The notes under the pieces are model-generated. The model did not search any database and was not told the DNA's origin. It worked only from the letters and a program-made list of their open reading frames with translations. From the NCBI GenBank assembly GCA_017449485.1, contig JAFTFP010000203.1, positions 1 through 34,701 of the forward strand: a DNA stretch of 34,701 nt, given 5' to 3'. Position 1 is the first letter of the stretch. Each line of letters opens with the position of its first letter. Below, one piece after another: positions 22,973 to 32,840 of the stretch. The stretch comes from Lachnospiraceae bacterium (GTDB lineage: Bacteria; Bacillota; Clostridia; Lachnospirales; Lachnospiraceae). A program made the position numbers and the translations under genes.

Positions 22973-23827
22973 ATGAACGAACAGAGAACCGCGATCATCA
23001 TGGATTCGGGCGGAGATATCCCGAAAAATGTCTGCGAAGAGAATGATATCCGTATTCTCCCGCTGCATGTCATTTATCCGGAGAAGGACTATCAGGACGG
23101 CATTGATATCGATCCGAAAATGGTTTATGAGCGATTTCCGGACGAATATCCGTCCACCTCGACGCCGTCGGTTGCGGAGGTGACGGACCTGTTTGATGCC
23201 CTGAAGGCAGAAGGCTATGAGAAAGTCATTGCCGTCTGCATTTCCAGCGGATTGTCCGGGACCTTCAACACCATCCGCCTCGCGGCAGAGGATTACGAAG
23301 GCCTTCAGATTTATGTCTTTGACACGAAGAATATCTCCTTCGGATCGGGAATCTATGCTTACTGGTGTGCGAAGGAGCTGCAGAAGGGAACAAGCTACGA
23401 AGAACTGGTCCGGAGACTCCCGGAGAAGCTCGGCGACTCGAAGGTCCTGTTCTACATGGACACGCTGACCTATCTGCAGAAGGGCGGGCGGATCGGAAAG
23501 GTCGCCTCGATGCTCGGCTCCGCGCTGAAGCTCAAGCCCATCATCTCCTGCGATGAGAACGGCACGTATTATACCGTTGCCAAAATCCGGGGCGCGCGCC
23601 TTGGAAAGCTGAAGCTCTTCGAGGAAGTGGTGAAGTACGCCTTCGGACATCGGGTCTGGCTCATCGTCGGCCACGGCAATGTGCCGGAAGAGGCCGAAGC
23701 CATGCGGGAAATACTTGAGAAGGATCTGATCCATAAGACGGTTCTTTTTGCGCATCAGATCACGGCGACGCTCGCCATCAACACCGGGCCCGGCCTGGTG
23801 GGCGTCATGGTTTTCCGGGAACCATAA
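22973..23827 (+). CDS. DegV family fatty-acid-binding protein (FakB-like)
   Basis: Cytosolic lipid carrier of 284 residues. DegV/FakB proteins hold a fatty acid for phosphorylation by FakA so that exogenous fatty acids enter phospholipid synthesis. Visible family blocks: TAIIMDSGGDIPK at the N-terminus, YPSTSTPSVAEVTDLF, ISSGLSGTFNT (fatty-acid carboxylate site), LFYMDTLTYLQKGGRIGKVASMLGSALKLKPII, and the C-terminal GPGLVGVMVF. Length is typical. GGAGGTG precedes the ATG. FakA is not in the window. A promoter and a palindrome at its start suggest individual regulation. Confidence 0.94.
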   Translation: MNEQRTAIIMDSGGDIPKNVCEENDIRILPLHVIYPEKDYQDGIDIDPKMVYERFPDEYPSTSTPSVAEVTDLFDALKAEGYEKVIAVCISSGLSGTFNTIRLAAEDYEGLQIYVFDTKNISFGSGIYAYWCAKELQKGTSYEELVRRLPEKLGDSKVLFYMDTLTYLQKGGRIGKVASMLGSALKLKPIISCDENGTYYTVAKIRGARLGKLKLFEEVVKYAFGHRVWLIVGHGNVPEEAEAMREILEKDLIHKTVLFAHQITATLAINTGPGLVGVMVFREP

Positions 23828-23873
23828 AAACAGGCAGCAGGGCTGCCAAGATTTCTAAGGGGGTTAAAACACA

Positions 23874-25094
<1,221 letters not shown>

Positions 25095-25131
25095 CGCCGA
25101 GACGTTCTTGAACAGCTTGAAGACACTTTTG

Positions 25132-25162
25132 CAGGATCCGGTTCGCCGGATCCTGTATTTTT
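25132..25162 (+). terminator. Intrinsic terminator after galK
   Basis: A perfect 10-bp stem CAGGATCCGG/CCGGATCCTG (25132-25141, 25146-25155) closed by a TTCG tetraloop, followed by TATTTTT. This is a very strong terminator that separates galK from the polysaccharide operon. Confidence 0.95.
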
Positions 25163-25185
25163 CTGCCGTCTTATCCAGGGCAATA

Positions 25186-25194
25186 TGGTATAAT
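25186..25194 (+). promoter_or_regulatory. Extended -10 promoter of the polysaccharide operon
   Basis: TGGTATAAT is a perfect extended -10 (TGn plus TATAAT at 25189-25194) about 30 nt before the first gene of the cluster. No clear -35 is present. The expected start near 25201 gives a short leader containing the TAGGAG ribosome site. Confidence 0.65.
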
Positions 25195-25224
25195 AGATCG
25201 ATATGGATAGGAGAATGGATTCAT

Positions 25225-26154
25225 ATGAAACTGCTCAGCATTATTGTTCCCTGCTATAACGAAGAGGAAAACATCCGCTGCTTCTATGACGAGTTCATGA
25301 AAAACAGGGATTTTCTTGCCGAAAACAGCCTGGATTATGAGCTTTTCTATGTGGACGACGGCTCACAGGATAAAACGGCGGCAAACGTGCGCGCCCTGCG
25401 CGCGGAGGACCCGAAGGTCCATCTGATCCTGTTTTCCCGCAATTTCGGCAAGGAGGCGGCGATTTACGCAGGCCTTTCTGCGGCAAAAGGTGACTATGTG
25501 GCGGTGATGGACGCGGACCTGCAGGATCCGCCCTCACTCCTGCCTGAAATGTACGGCTATCTGCAGCAGGGCTACGATCAGACAGCGACGCGCCGCGTGA
25601 CCCGGAAGGGAGAACCTCCGATCCGGTCATTTTTTGCCCGCTGCTTTTACAGGCTGATCAACCATTTCTCGAAGACGGAGATTATGGACGGGGCCCGGGA
25701 TTTCCGGCTGATGACGCGGCCGGTGGTGGACGCGATCCTGTCCGTGTCGGAATATAACCGCTTCTCCAAGGGCATTTTCAGCTGGGTCGGCTTTCAGACC
25801 AAGTGGATCGAATTCGAGAATGTGGAGCGGGCCCACGGCGAGACCAAGTGGTCCTTCTGGGGACTGTTTCTCTACGCCATGGACGGCATTGTCGCCTTCT
25901 CCACGGCGCCGCTTTCCATCGCGGCTGTGACGGGCCTGCTGTTCTGCGTGCTGGCCTTTGTCATGATTCTGTTTGTGTTTATCCGCGCGCTGCTGTTCGG
26001 CGATCCGACGCAGGGCTGGCCTTCGCTGGTCTGCATCATTCTGCTGGTGAGCGGCGTGCAGCTGCTGTGTATCGGCGTGGTGGGCCAGTACCTGGCCAAG
26101 ACCTATCTGGAGGTCAAGAAACGCCCGCTTTACATTATTAAGGAAGAGGAATAA
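25225..26154 (+). CDS. GtrB-like polyprenyl-phosphate glycosyltransferase (GT2)
   Basis: Membrane glycosyltransferase of 309 residues that should load a sugar onto undecaprenyl phosphate (DPM1/GtrB/CsbB type). The GT-A domain starts LLSIIVPCYNEEENIRCFYDEF; Asp96/Asp98 in MDADLQDPP are the metal-binding DxD pair, and the RVTRKGEPPIRSFFARCFYRLIN block with MDGARDFRLM is typical. Two C-terminal membrane helices follow (about 230-290), ending in GVVGQYLAKTYLEVKKRPLYII, a hallmark of the family. The ATG at 25225 follows TAGGAG; longer readings upstream overlap galK and are not real. It is the first gene of the polysaccharide operon; such lipid-linked sugars are often used to decorate surface polymers outside the cell. 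Confidence 0.93.
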   Translation: MKLLSIIVPCYNEEENIRCFYDEFMKNRDFLAENSLDYELFYVDDGSQDKTAANVRALRAEDPKVHLILFSRNFGKEAAIYAGLSAAKGDYVAVMDADLQDPPSLLPEMYGYLQQGYDQTATRRVTRKGEPPIRSFFARCFYRLINHFSKTEIMDGARDFRLMTRPVVDAILSVSEYNRFSKGIFSWVGFQTKWIEFENVERAHGETKWSFWGLFLYAMDGIVAFSTAPLSIAAVTGLLFCVLAFVMILFVFIRALLFGDPTQGWPSLVCIILLVSGVQLLCIGVVGQYLAKTYLEVKKRPLYIIKEEE

Positions 26155-26160
26155 CTGCCC

Positions 26161-27603
26161 ATGAGGCGCTCACAGGCTATCAAACGAATTCTGGTGCTCT
26201 GGATGCCGGTGTTCGGATATATTCTGCAGACGGCCGCCTATGCGTGGCTCTGGTTCCATGTCTATTATCCCATTGTCAGCACGCCGACGATCTCGGTGGA
26301 CGGCTACGCGCTGGGCGGCGGCCTGAAGCTCTATCAGAACGGTCATCTGCTGGTGCTGGCCATTTATTTTGTGCTGTTGATTTTTGCCTCCCGCACCTTC
26401 GGCGGGACCAAGGTCGGATACCTGAAGTTTACGGATGCGTTCCTCTCCCAGATCTTTGAGCTGGTGATGGTGGACGCGATTTCTTACGCGCAGATTTCCC
26501 TGATGAACAACTGGCTGGTGCCCCTGCGGCCCATGCTGCTGTTCCTGCTGGTCCAGATTGCCCTGGCAGGCGGCTGGACCGTCATCTCGGATCTGCTTTA
26601 CCGGAAAGTCTTCCCGCCGCGGGATCTGCTGATCATCTACGATGAGAAGCGCCCGCCGGATGACATCATCGCCAAGTTCCGCTCGCGTGAGGATATGTTC
26701 TCCGTGAAGAAGACGCTGAATCTGCAGGATGAGAGCGGCGGGATCAATCTGGAGCGGCTGTACGAGGAGTGCCGCGGCGGCTACGGGGCTGTCGTGCTCT
26801 GGGATATTCCGACGCCCGTGCGCAACAAGCTGCTGAAGTTCTGCTATTCGGAGTCGATCCGCGTCTATATGATGCCCAAGATTCCGGATGTGCTGATCCA
26901 GGGCTCTTCGCAGATGCATCTGTTTGACACACCGATTCTGGTGGTGCGCGACTATGCGATGAAGACTGAACAGCGCGTCTTAAAGCGTCTGATCGATGTG
27001 GTCTGTGCACTGATTCTGACGGTGATTGCTTCGCCCATCATGCTGGTGACGGCGATCTGCATCCACGCCTATGACAAAGGCCCTGTGCTCTACAAGCAGA
27101 TCCGCTGCACACAGCACGGCCGGGAGTTTGAGATCATGAAATTCCGCAGCATGCGGGTGGACGCGGAGAAGGACGGCAAGGCCGTGCTCGCCAAGCAGCA
27201 CGATGACCGGATCACGCCGGTGGGCCGCTTTATCCGGAAGGTCCGGATTGATGAGCTGCCGCAGCTGTTCAATATTCTGAAAGGCGACATGAGCTTCATC
27301 GGGCCCCGTCCGGAGCGCCCGGAAATCATTGCCCAGTATATGGAGGAAATGCCGGAATTCGCCTACCGCATGAAGGTAAAGGCAGGCCTGGCAGGCTACG
27401 CGCAGGTCTACGGCAAATACAATACCACCCCTTACGATAAGCTGAAGCTGGATCTGACCTATATCCAGAACTATTCCGTGCGGCTGGATCTGAAGCTGAT
27501 GCTGCTGACGCTGAAAATCCTGCTCAGGCCGGAGAGCACCGAGGGCGTTGCGGAGAATCAGACGACAGCGGCGAAGCCGCACCCGGAGAGAAACGATGAC
27601 TGA
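26161..27603 (+). CDS. Exopolysaccharide priming glycosyl-1-phosphate transferase (WbaP/CpsE-like)
   Basis: Polyprenyl glycosylphosphotransferase of 480 residues that starts repeat-unit assembly by transferring sugar-1-phosphate to undecaprenyl phosphate. The N-terminal half has about four to five membrane helices; a CoA-binding-like domain follows (LLIIYDEKRPPDDI). The C-terminal catalytic domain shows KRLIDVVCALILTVIASPIM (the membrane re-entrant helix), GPVLYKQIRCTQHGREFEIMKFRSMR, RKVRIDELPQLFNILKGDMSFIGPRPERPE, and VKAGLAGYAQVYGKYNTTPYDKLKLDLTYI. This is the full set of family motifs. The ribosome site is weak (GAGGAA, about 12 nt before the ATG), so it probably depends on coupling with the upstream gene, 6 nt away. 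Confidence 0.95.
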   Translation: MRRSQAIKRILVLWMPVFGYILQTAAYAWLWFHVYYPIVSTPTISVDGYALGGGLKLYQNGHLLVLAIYFVLLIFASRTFGGTKVGYLKFTDAFLSQIFELVMVDAISYAQISLMNNWLVPLRPMLLFLLVQIALAGGWTVISDLLYRKVFPPRDLLIIYDEKRPPDDIIAKFRSREDMFSVKKTLNLQDESGGINLERLYEECRGGYGAVVLWDIPTPVRNKLLKFCYSESIRVYMMPKIPDVLIQGSSQMHLFDTPILVVRDYAMKTEQRVLKRLIDVVCALILTVIASPIMLVTAICIHAYDKGPVLYKQIRCTQHGREFEIMKFRSMRVDAEKDGKAVLAKQHDDRITPVGRFIRKVRIDELPQLFNILKGDMSFIGPRPERPEIIAQYMEEMPEFAYRMKVKAGLAGYAQVYGKYNTTPYDKLKLDLTYIQNYSVRLDLKLMLLTLKILLRPESTEGVAENQTTAAKPHPERNDD

Positions 27604-28636
27604 CCGACATGTAACGGAGGAATTAAACCGCCGCAGCGTCTACCTGCGCGTCCGGAAGAAGCTGTGGATCATCCCGGCGGCTGCCATTGTGACGGCAGCG
27701 GTTTTCGGCGCGGTTTATCTGCTGCTGACGCAGGTTCTGCGGGACACCCGGCAGTACCAGGCCGAGGCCAGCCTCTTTATTGATTTTGCCTACGATGAGG
27801 AAGGAAAGAAGGCGCACGATTACTTCAACGGCGCCACCTGGACCGACCTTCTGACAGCAGATCCGGCGCTCTCAGACGCCATCGCGGCTGAGCTGGACGA
27901 GGGGCTGCTGGAAAAGATCCGCACCCGCTATGCCGATGCGGAGGTGGATATTCACGACATCAAGGACATCGCCGAGAACGTGGAGCGCTTCACAGAAGTG
28001 CCGGTGCAGGCGGTGATCCAGGACAGCATGAAGATTCTGGTGCTGAGTGACATCCGCCTCATGACGCTGCAGGTGACGAACTCCGATCCGGAGCTGGTGA
28101 GCGCCCTGCGGGATGCCGGCGCCCATGCCCTTACAGCCTACGGCGAGAGCCGCAAGGAATTTGAACAGATTTCACTTCTGTCCATGGACCCCGTGCGGCG
28201 CGTCGTGCTGGACAGCCGCTTAAAGAACGCGCTTCTTTTAGGCGCCTTCCTGGGCCTTCTGTTTTCCGCGCTGCTGCTGTGGCTGTCTCAGATTCTGGAC
28301 GACGCAGTCTATGTTCCCGAAGAGGCGGAAAAGCGGTACGGCCTGCCGGTGGCAGGGGTCCGTGCCCGGGGCGGAAATGCGCTGCCGGCGCCGCTTCAGG
28401 AGGACTATGAGAAATCCCGGAAGGCACTCTCTGACGGAAAGGAAATCGAAGAGATCCGTCCGGAGCAAAATCCGGAGAGCGGCCGGGAGTACTTCCTGGT
28501 GCTGCCCTGCGGTGTGAAAAAGGGTGCGTATTTCGAGCACCGGATCAGTGAGATGAAAAAGCAGGGAGCAGTCCTGAAGGGGCTTATCCTGGAGGAAGCG
28601 GACGTAGCCTTCCTGAAGCAGTATTATCGCCTGTAG
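27596..28636 (+). CDS. Wzz/CpsC-like polysaccharide chain-length protein
   Basis: Polysaccharide co-polymerase of 346 residues. Two membrane helices (WIIPAAAIVTAAVFGAVYLLL near the N-terminus, and NALLLGAFLGLLFSALLLWLS near residue 215) flank an extracellular loop with the YQAEASLFIDF motif and VPVQAVIQDSMKILVLSDIRLMTLQVT. A cytoplasmic tail of about 110 residues follows. Firmicute CpsC/YveK proteins usually end soon after helix two and work with a tyrosine kinase (CpsD); no such kinase is in the window. The tail here (KRYGLPVAGVRAR...) may be a degenerate relative of that part. The start ATG 27596 overlaps the previous stop by 8 nt and has GGAGAG upstream. Confidence 0.8.
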   Translation: MTDRHVTEELNRRSVYLRVRKKLWIIPAAAIVTAAVFGAVYLLLTQVLRDTRQYQAEASLFIDFAYDEEGKKAHDYFNGATWTDLLTADPALSDAIAAELDEGLLEKIRTRYADAEVDIHDIKDIAENVERFTEVPVQAVIQDSMKILVLSDIRLMTLQVTNSDPELVSALRDAGAHALTAYGESRKEFEQISLLSMDPVRRVVLDSRLKNALLLGAFLGLLFSALLLWLSQILDDAVYVPEEAEKRYGLPVAGVRARGGNALPAPLQEDYEKSRKALSDGKEIEEIRPEQNPESGREYFLVLPCGVKKGAYFEHRISEMKKQGAVLKGLILEEADVAFLKQYYRL

Positions 28637-28653
28637 AAAGCAGTAGGATCGGA

Positions 28654-29520
28654 ATGGAGCAGAACAGAGGAAAAACCACCCCGGGCCGCCTGCAGGTGCT
28701 GGTGGCCGCCGTGCGGGAGAATCCCGTCACACTGGCGGAGCATATGAACCTGTCGACGGATGCAATCATCTGCAATCAGGCGCACGAGGTCAGCTACACG
28801 GAATTCGAGCGGCGGGGACACACGATCCGGGTCTATAACTTTGACGAGCGGGGCGTGGGACTGAACCGGAATAATGCGCTGATGCGCGCGGACGCGGAGC
28901 TGTGCCTGTTCACGGACGAGGACATTGTCTACGGGGACGACTACGAGGAGCGCATTCTGCGGGAGTTTGACCGCAACCCCAGGGCGGACATCCTGATGTT
29001 CAATGTCACAGCCGTGGAAAGCCGTCAGACCTATGAAAATGTGCGGCACAAGCGGGTCCGCTGGTATAACTACGGCCGTTATCCCACATACAGCATGGCC
29101 TGCCGCGTGGAGCGGCTGCGCAGAGCCAATATCTATTTCAGCCTGCTGTACGGCGGCGGTGCCCGGTATTCCAACGGGGAGGATTCCCTGTTTATTCATG
29201 ACTGCCTGAAGAAGGGACTGAGGATCTACGGCGTGCCGGTCATCATCGGACATGAGGCCCGGCGCGAGGAGGGCGAGGAATCGACCTGGTTCAAAGGCTA
29301 TAACGAGAAGTTCTTCTATGACCGCGGCGTCCTCTATCACGACCTGTACGGAATCATGGCCGTGCCGTTTTCGCTGCGCTTCCTGCTGGCACACAGAAAG
29401 ACCATGTGCCGAGAGCTCTCCGTGGGCCAGGCTTTTGCCCTGATGCGGAAGGGCATTCTCGAGGGACGCGGGAAAGGCGCCATTGCGCAGGAGTCCTTGC
29501 AGGACGAGCACAAGAACTGA
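28654..29520 (+). CDS. GT2-like (GT-A fold) glycosyltransferase
   Basis: Cytosolic transferase of 288 residues, probably adding one sugar of the repeat unit. It begins with LQVLVAAVRENPVTLAEHMNL, then VYNFDERGVGLNRNNALMRADAELCLFTDEDIVY, where TDED is the metal-binding acidic motif of GT-A enzymes. GGGARYSNGEDSLFIHDCLKKGLRIYGVPV matches the acceptor/catalytic half of GT2 enzymes, with the acidic ED in the position of the catalytic base. No membrane helix is apparent. It starts 17 nt after the chain-length gene behind GTAGGA. Donor and linkage cannot be read from sequence. Confidence 0.8.
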   Translation: MEQNRGKTTPGRLQVLVAAVRENPVTLAEHMNLSTDAIICNQAHEVSYTEFERRGHTIRVYNFDERGVGLNRNNALMRADAELCLFTDEDIVYGDDYEERILREFDRNPRADILMFNVTAVESRQTYENVRHKRVRWYNYGRYPTYSMACRVERLRRANIYFSLLYGGGARYSNGEDSLFIHDCLKKGLRIYGVPVIIGHEARREEGEESTWFKGYNEKFFYDRGVLYHDLYGIMAVPFSLRFLLAHRKTMCRELSVGQAFALMRKGILEGRGKGAIAQESLQDEHKN

Positions 29521-29549
29521 GATTAAGAATTGATTCGGAGTAGCAAACG

Positions 29550-30677
29550 TTGATTGTTTACATTGCGATCACCAGCATCATGCTGCTGCTTTTAGCGCTG
29601 ATCCGGCGCGTGGAGCTGGCAGGAGAGGGCGGCGTCCGGCCGTACTCCCGGGGGGAGTCGGCAGTGCGCCTTGTTCTTGTGATTCTCTTTTTCGTGATGG
29701 TGATCCCGGAGGCACTGCGGGTCAACGTCGGAAACGACTACATGAAATATGTGGAATTCATGCACCTGACCACCGTCAAGGGCGCCTATCTCGTCACGGA
29801 GCCCGGCTTCAACGGTCTGGTGCGCCTGATCTACGGCCTGTGCGGGTATGAGAATTACCTGCTGGTCTTCGCGATCTTTGCTGCGGGGACCGCCGCCATG
29901 TCGATCATCGGCACCCGCCTGCAGGCGCCGGATTTTGCCTTTTCCTTCTTTCTGTTTCTGATGTTCGGCTACTATCTGCAGAGCTATAACACCGTTCGCT
30001 ATTATTTCGCGCTCGCAGCCATCCTGATCGCGCTGTATTTCTTTACGCGGCGGGAGTGGATTCCCTTCGTGTGCCTGGTGCTCTTCGCGGCCTGCTTCCA
30101 CAAATCCGCACTGGTGGTGCTGGCGCTGTGGCCGCTGTGCCTTCTGCCCTGGAATCTGGTGATGACAGGGGCTGCGGCGGCGCTGGGACTGGCGGTGAAT
30201 CTGCCGGCCCTGCGGGGACTGTGGATGGATGTGCTGGTGCGGCTCTATCCGTCCTATGAAAACACCGTTTTTATCGGACAGGTGCGGCTCTCCTTCGTGA
30301 ATATCGCAAGATGTGCCGCGGTGCTGCTGCTGGCACTGTATGACCTGCGCGTGCGCGGCGTCCGGAAGAAGGATCTGCCGGCTGTAGAGCAGTTCTATTT
30401 CAACGCGACGCTGCTGGCGCTGGGCATTTACGTCTTCGGGAGCTTCGTGCCGGAGGTTTCGAGAATTGCCTATTATCTGACGGTGACGCAGATCTTCTAC
30501 CTGCCGGTGCTGGTGCTGCGGGGCCGGAAGGAGCTTCGGGTTCTCACAGTCTGTGCGGCCGTGCTGTATTTTGCCGCGTTTTTATGGAAGGCGGGCTCGC
30601 CGGATATCCGGATTCTTCCGTACCAGACGATTGTCTTCCACGATCTGCCCAGAATTCTCTCGGAGGTGACGCAATGA
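29550..30677 (+). CDS. EpsG-family polysaccharide polymerase (Wzy-like)
   Basis: Polytopic membrane protein of 375 residues with about ten to eleven helices. The first extracellular loop holds RVNVGNDYMKYVEFMHL, the [RN]xGxDYxxY signature of EpsG/Wzy-type polymerases, followed by TEPGFNGLVRLIYGLCGYENYLLVFAIFA, also typical. RYYFALAAILIALYFFTRREWIPFVCLVLFAACFHKSALVVLAL is the conserved core with the His-Lys-Ser motif. It should polymerise repeat units on the outer face of the membrane. The start is TTG 29550, with CGGAG upstream; no ATG is available near the first helix. The next gene overlaps it by 4 nt (ATGA). Confidence 0.88.
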   Translation: MIVYIAITSIMLLLLALIRRVELAGEGGVRPYSRGESAVRLVLVILFFVMVIPEALRVNVGNDYMKYVEFMHLTTVKGAYLVTEPGFNGLVRLIYGLCGYENYLLVFAIFAAGTAAMSIIGTRLQAPDFAFSFFLFLMFGYYLQSYNTVRYYFALAAILIALYFFTRREWIPFVCLVLFAACFHKSALVVLALWPLCLLPWNLVMTGAAAALGLAVNLPALRGLWMDVLVRLYPSYENTVFIGQVRLSFVNIARCAAVLLLALYDLRVRGVRKKDLPAVEQFYFNATLLALGIYVFGSFVPEVSRIAYYLTVTQIFYLPVLVLRGRKELRVLTVCAAVLYFAAFLWKAGSPDIRILPYQTIVFHDLPRILSEVTQ

Positions 30678-31522
30678 ACAGACCTTTCTTTTCCGTCATT
30701 GTTGTCAGCTACAACGCGGGCGACAAGCTGCTGCAGACCATCCGGTGCATTCTGGACCAGACCTGCCGGGATGTGGAAATTGTCGTCAAGGACGGCGGCG
30801 GAACCGACGGCTCCTTCGAGCAGCTTCTGAAGGAACTTGACCTGCCGGAGTACGCGGAAGAGACCGTGCGGGAAAATATCCGGATCCGGCTGTTCAGAGA
30901 AAAGGACCGGGGCATTTATGACGCCATGAACTGTGCGGTGGAAAAAGCGGAGGGAGAATACCTGTACTTCCTGAACTGCGGTGATCTGCTGCACGACCGG
31001 GATGTGCTGGAGCTGGTCCGGGAGAAAATCTGCAGCGCGGGCAGCGCAGAGCCTGCCATCTGGTATGGGGATGTGCTCGAGAAGACCAGCGGTCAGATCG
31101 TGCTCGCCAACCCGCAGATGAGCCATTTTGCCATGTACCGGTATCTGCCCTGTCACCAGGCCTGCTTCTATCACCGGGAGCTCTTTTCAGAGCGCGGCTT
31201 TGATCTGCAGTACCGGGTGCGGGCGGATTATGAGCATTTTCTCTGGTGCGTGATCGAGAAGAACCGGCCGGCGCGGCCGCTTTCACTGGTGATTGCGGAC
31301 TACGAGGGCGGCGGCTACTCTGAGACCGAGGAGGGACTGCGGCGCTCTGCCGCGGAGCATAAGAGCATCGCGCAGCGCTATTTTACGCCGAAGGAGCGTT
31401 TTCTGTATCGTCTGTATCTGATTGCGACGCTCCAGCCGCTCCGGAAGAAGCTGGCACAGAACCAGCGGACGGCGGCATTGTATGATCGAATCAAGAATGC
31501 GGTTTACCGCAGAGGCCATTGA
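30674..31522 (+). CDS. GT2 glycosyltransferase (WcaE/AmsE-like)
   Basis: Transferase of 282 residues. Its GT-A domain starts FFSVIVVSYNAGDKLLQTIRCILDQTCRDVEIVVKDGGGTDG; DRGIYDAMNCAVEKAEGEYLYFLNCGDLLHD carries the acidic metal site in the form found in colanic-acid-type GT2 enzymes, where the motif usually reads NSGD. A short C-terminal helical region follows. The ATG overlaps the polymerase stop by four bases and GGAGG lies just upstream, so the pair is translationally coupled. The sugar donor is not predictable. Confidence 0.92.
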   Translation: MNRPFFSVIVVSYNAGDKLLQTIRCILDQTCRDVEIVVKDGGGTDGSFEQLLKELDLPEYAEETVRENIRIRLFREKDRGIYDAMNCAVEKAEGEYLYFLNCGDLLHDRDVLELVREKICSAGSAEPAIWYGDVLEKTSGQIVLANPQMSHFAMYRYLPCHQACFYHRELFSERGFDLQYRVRADYEHFLWCVIEKNRPARPLSLVIADYEGGGYSETEEGLRRSAAEHKSIAQRYFTPKERFLYRLYLIATLQPLRKKLAQNQRTAALYDRIKNAVYRRGH

Positions 31523-31553
31523 GGCAGCCGGCAGGCGGCTGCAGGGGAAATAG

Positions 31554-32840
31554 ATGAGAGTATTGTGGGTGTGTAATATCATGCTTCCGTATTTTGCGGA
31601 GCATTTCGGACTGCCTTCCTCCAACCGGGAGGGCTGGCTGTCCGGAAGCTTCATGCGGATCATGCGGGAGCCGTCGGGGCTGACCATGGGGGTGGCCTGT
31701 CCGACGACGGGAAAACTGAAAAACTGCAGAGAAGAAGTGGACGGCGCGCTCTTCTACGGCTTTACCGAGAATCTGGATGCGCCGGAGATCTACGATCCGT
31801 CTCTGGAGGGACGCTTTAAGGAAATCGTAGAGGATTTCCAGCCGGATCTGGTGCATATCTTCGGCACGGAGTTTCCGCACACGCTGGCGATGACGACGGC
31901 CTACGGGAGGCCGGAACAGACCCTGATCGGCATTCAGGGCCTGTGCCGGAGCATTGCGGATGTCTATATGGCGGATCTGCCGTATCCGGTTCAGAAGCGG
32001 GCGACCTTCCGGGACCGGGTGCGCCACGATTCGCTTCTGCAGCAGAAGAAGAAATTCGAGCTGCGGGCGCAGACGGAGGCAAAGGCACTGCGGCGGACGG
32101 GACACATTACCGGGCGGACGGCTTTTGACCGGAAGGTGACCAGCGAGATCAATCCGGATGCGGTCTACCACGCGATGAACGAGACGCTGCGCAGCGAATT
32201 CTACACCGGCACCTGGTCGCCGGAGAACATGGAGCGGCACAGCATCTTCTTAAGCCAGGGCGACTATCCGCTCAAGGGCTTCCATTACATGCTCAAGGCG
32301 ATGCCGCAGATTCTGGATAAATTCCCGGACGCCCATCTGTATGTGGCGGGCAATTCCATTATCGGGCCGGTGGGCGGCGCGATCAGCGAGAAGGGGCGCG
32401 TGCCGCTGGCGCTGCGGATCAGCTCTTACGGAAAATATCTGCTGCGGCTGATCCGGCGGCTGGGTCTGCAGGATCATGTGACCATGCTGGGCAGGCTCTC
32501 GGCGCAGGAGATGAAGGAGCAATATCTGCGAAGCAATGTTTTCGTGTGTGCTTCGATCATGGAGAATTCTCCGAATTCCATGTGTGAGGCGATGCTGCTG
32601 GGCGTGCCGGTGGTGGCGGCCAAGGTCGGTGGTGTGCCGGACCTGCTCACGGACGCGGAGGAGGGCATCCTCTTCCCGGGCGGAAAATGGAACGAGCTGG
32701 CAGAGGGCGTCAAGGCCATCTTCTACGACGATGATCTGGCGTGCTTCCTAGGCGAGAATGCGCGGCGCCGGGCGCAGTTCACACACAATCCGGACACCAA
32801 TTATCTGCGGCTTCTGGAAATCTATAAGAGTATGATATGA
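31554..32840 (+). CDS. GT4-family glycosyltransferase
   Basis: GT-B retaining glycosyltransferase of 428 residues. The N-terminal domain starts RVLWVCNIMLPYFAEHFGLPSSNREGWLSG, then DLVHIFGTEFPHTLAM. The C-terminal nucleotide-sugar domain has SQGDYPLKGFHYMLKAMPQIL, DAHLYVAGNSI, LGRLSAQEMKEQYL and VFVCASIMENSPNSMCEAMLLGVPVVAAKVGGVPDLL, with the E-x7-E type motif of GT4 enzymes. GGGGAAA precedes the ATG, 31 nt after the previous gene. It probably adds a repeat-unit sugar in the cytosol. The next gene overlaps by 4 nt. Confidence 0.93.
   Translation: MRVLWVCNIMLPYFAEHFGLPSSNREGWLSGSFMRIMREPSGLTMGVACPTTGKLKNCREEVDGALFYGFTENLDAPEIYDPSLEGRFKEIVEDFQPDLVHIFGTEFPHTLAMTTAYGRPEQTLIGIQGLCRSIADVYMADLPYPVQKRATFRDRVRHDSLLQQKKKFELRAQTEAKALRRTGHITGRTAFDRKVTSEINPDAVYHAMNETLRSEFYTGTWSPENMERHSIFLSQGDYPLKGFHYMLKAMPQILDKFPDAHLYVAGNSIIGPVGGAISEKGRVPLALRISSYGKYLLRLIRRLGLQDHVTMLGRLSAQEMKEQYLRSNVFVCASIMENSPNSMCEAMLLGVPVVAAKVGGVPDLLTDAEEGILFPGGKWNELAEGVKAIFYDDDLACFLGENARRRAQFTHNPDTNYLRLLEIYKSMI

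Noticed and set aside
27548..27595. Upstream start of the chain-length gene
   Set aside because: The extra residues are an Arg-rich out-of-frame reading of the previous gene, and the ATG at 27596 has a proper ribosome site.
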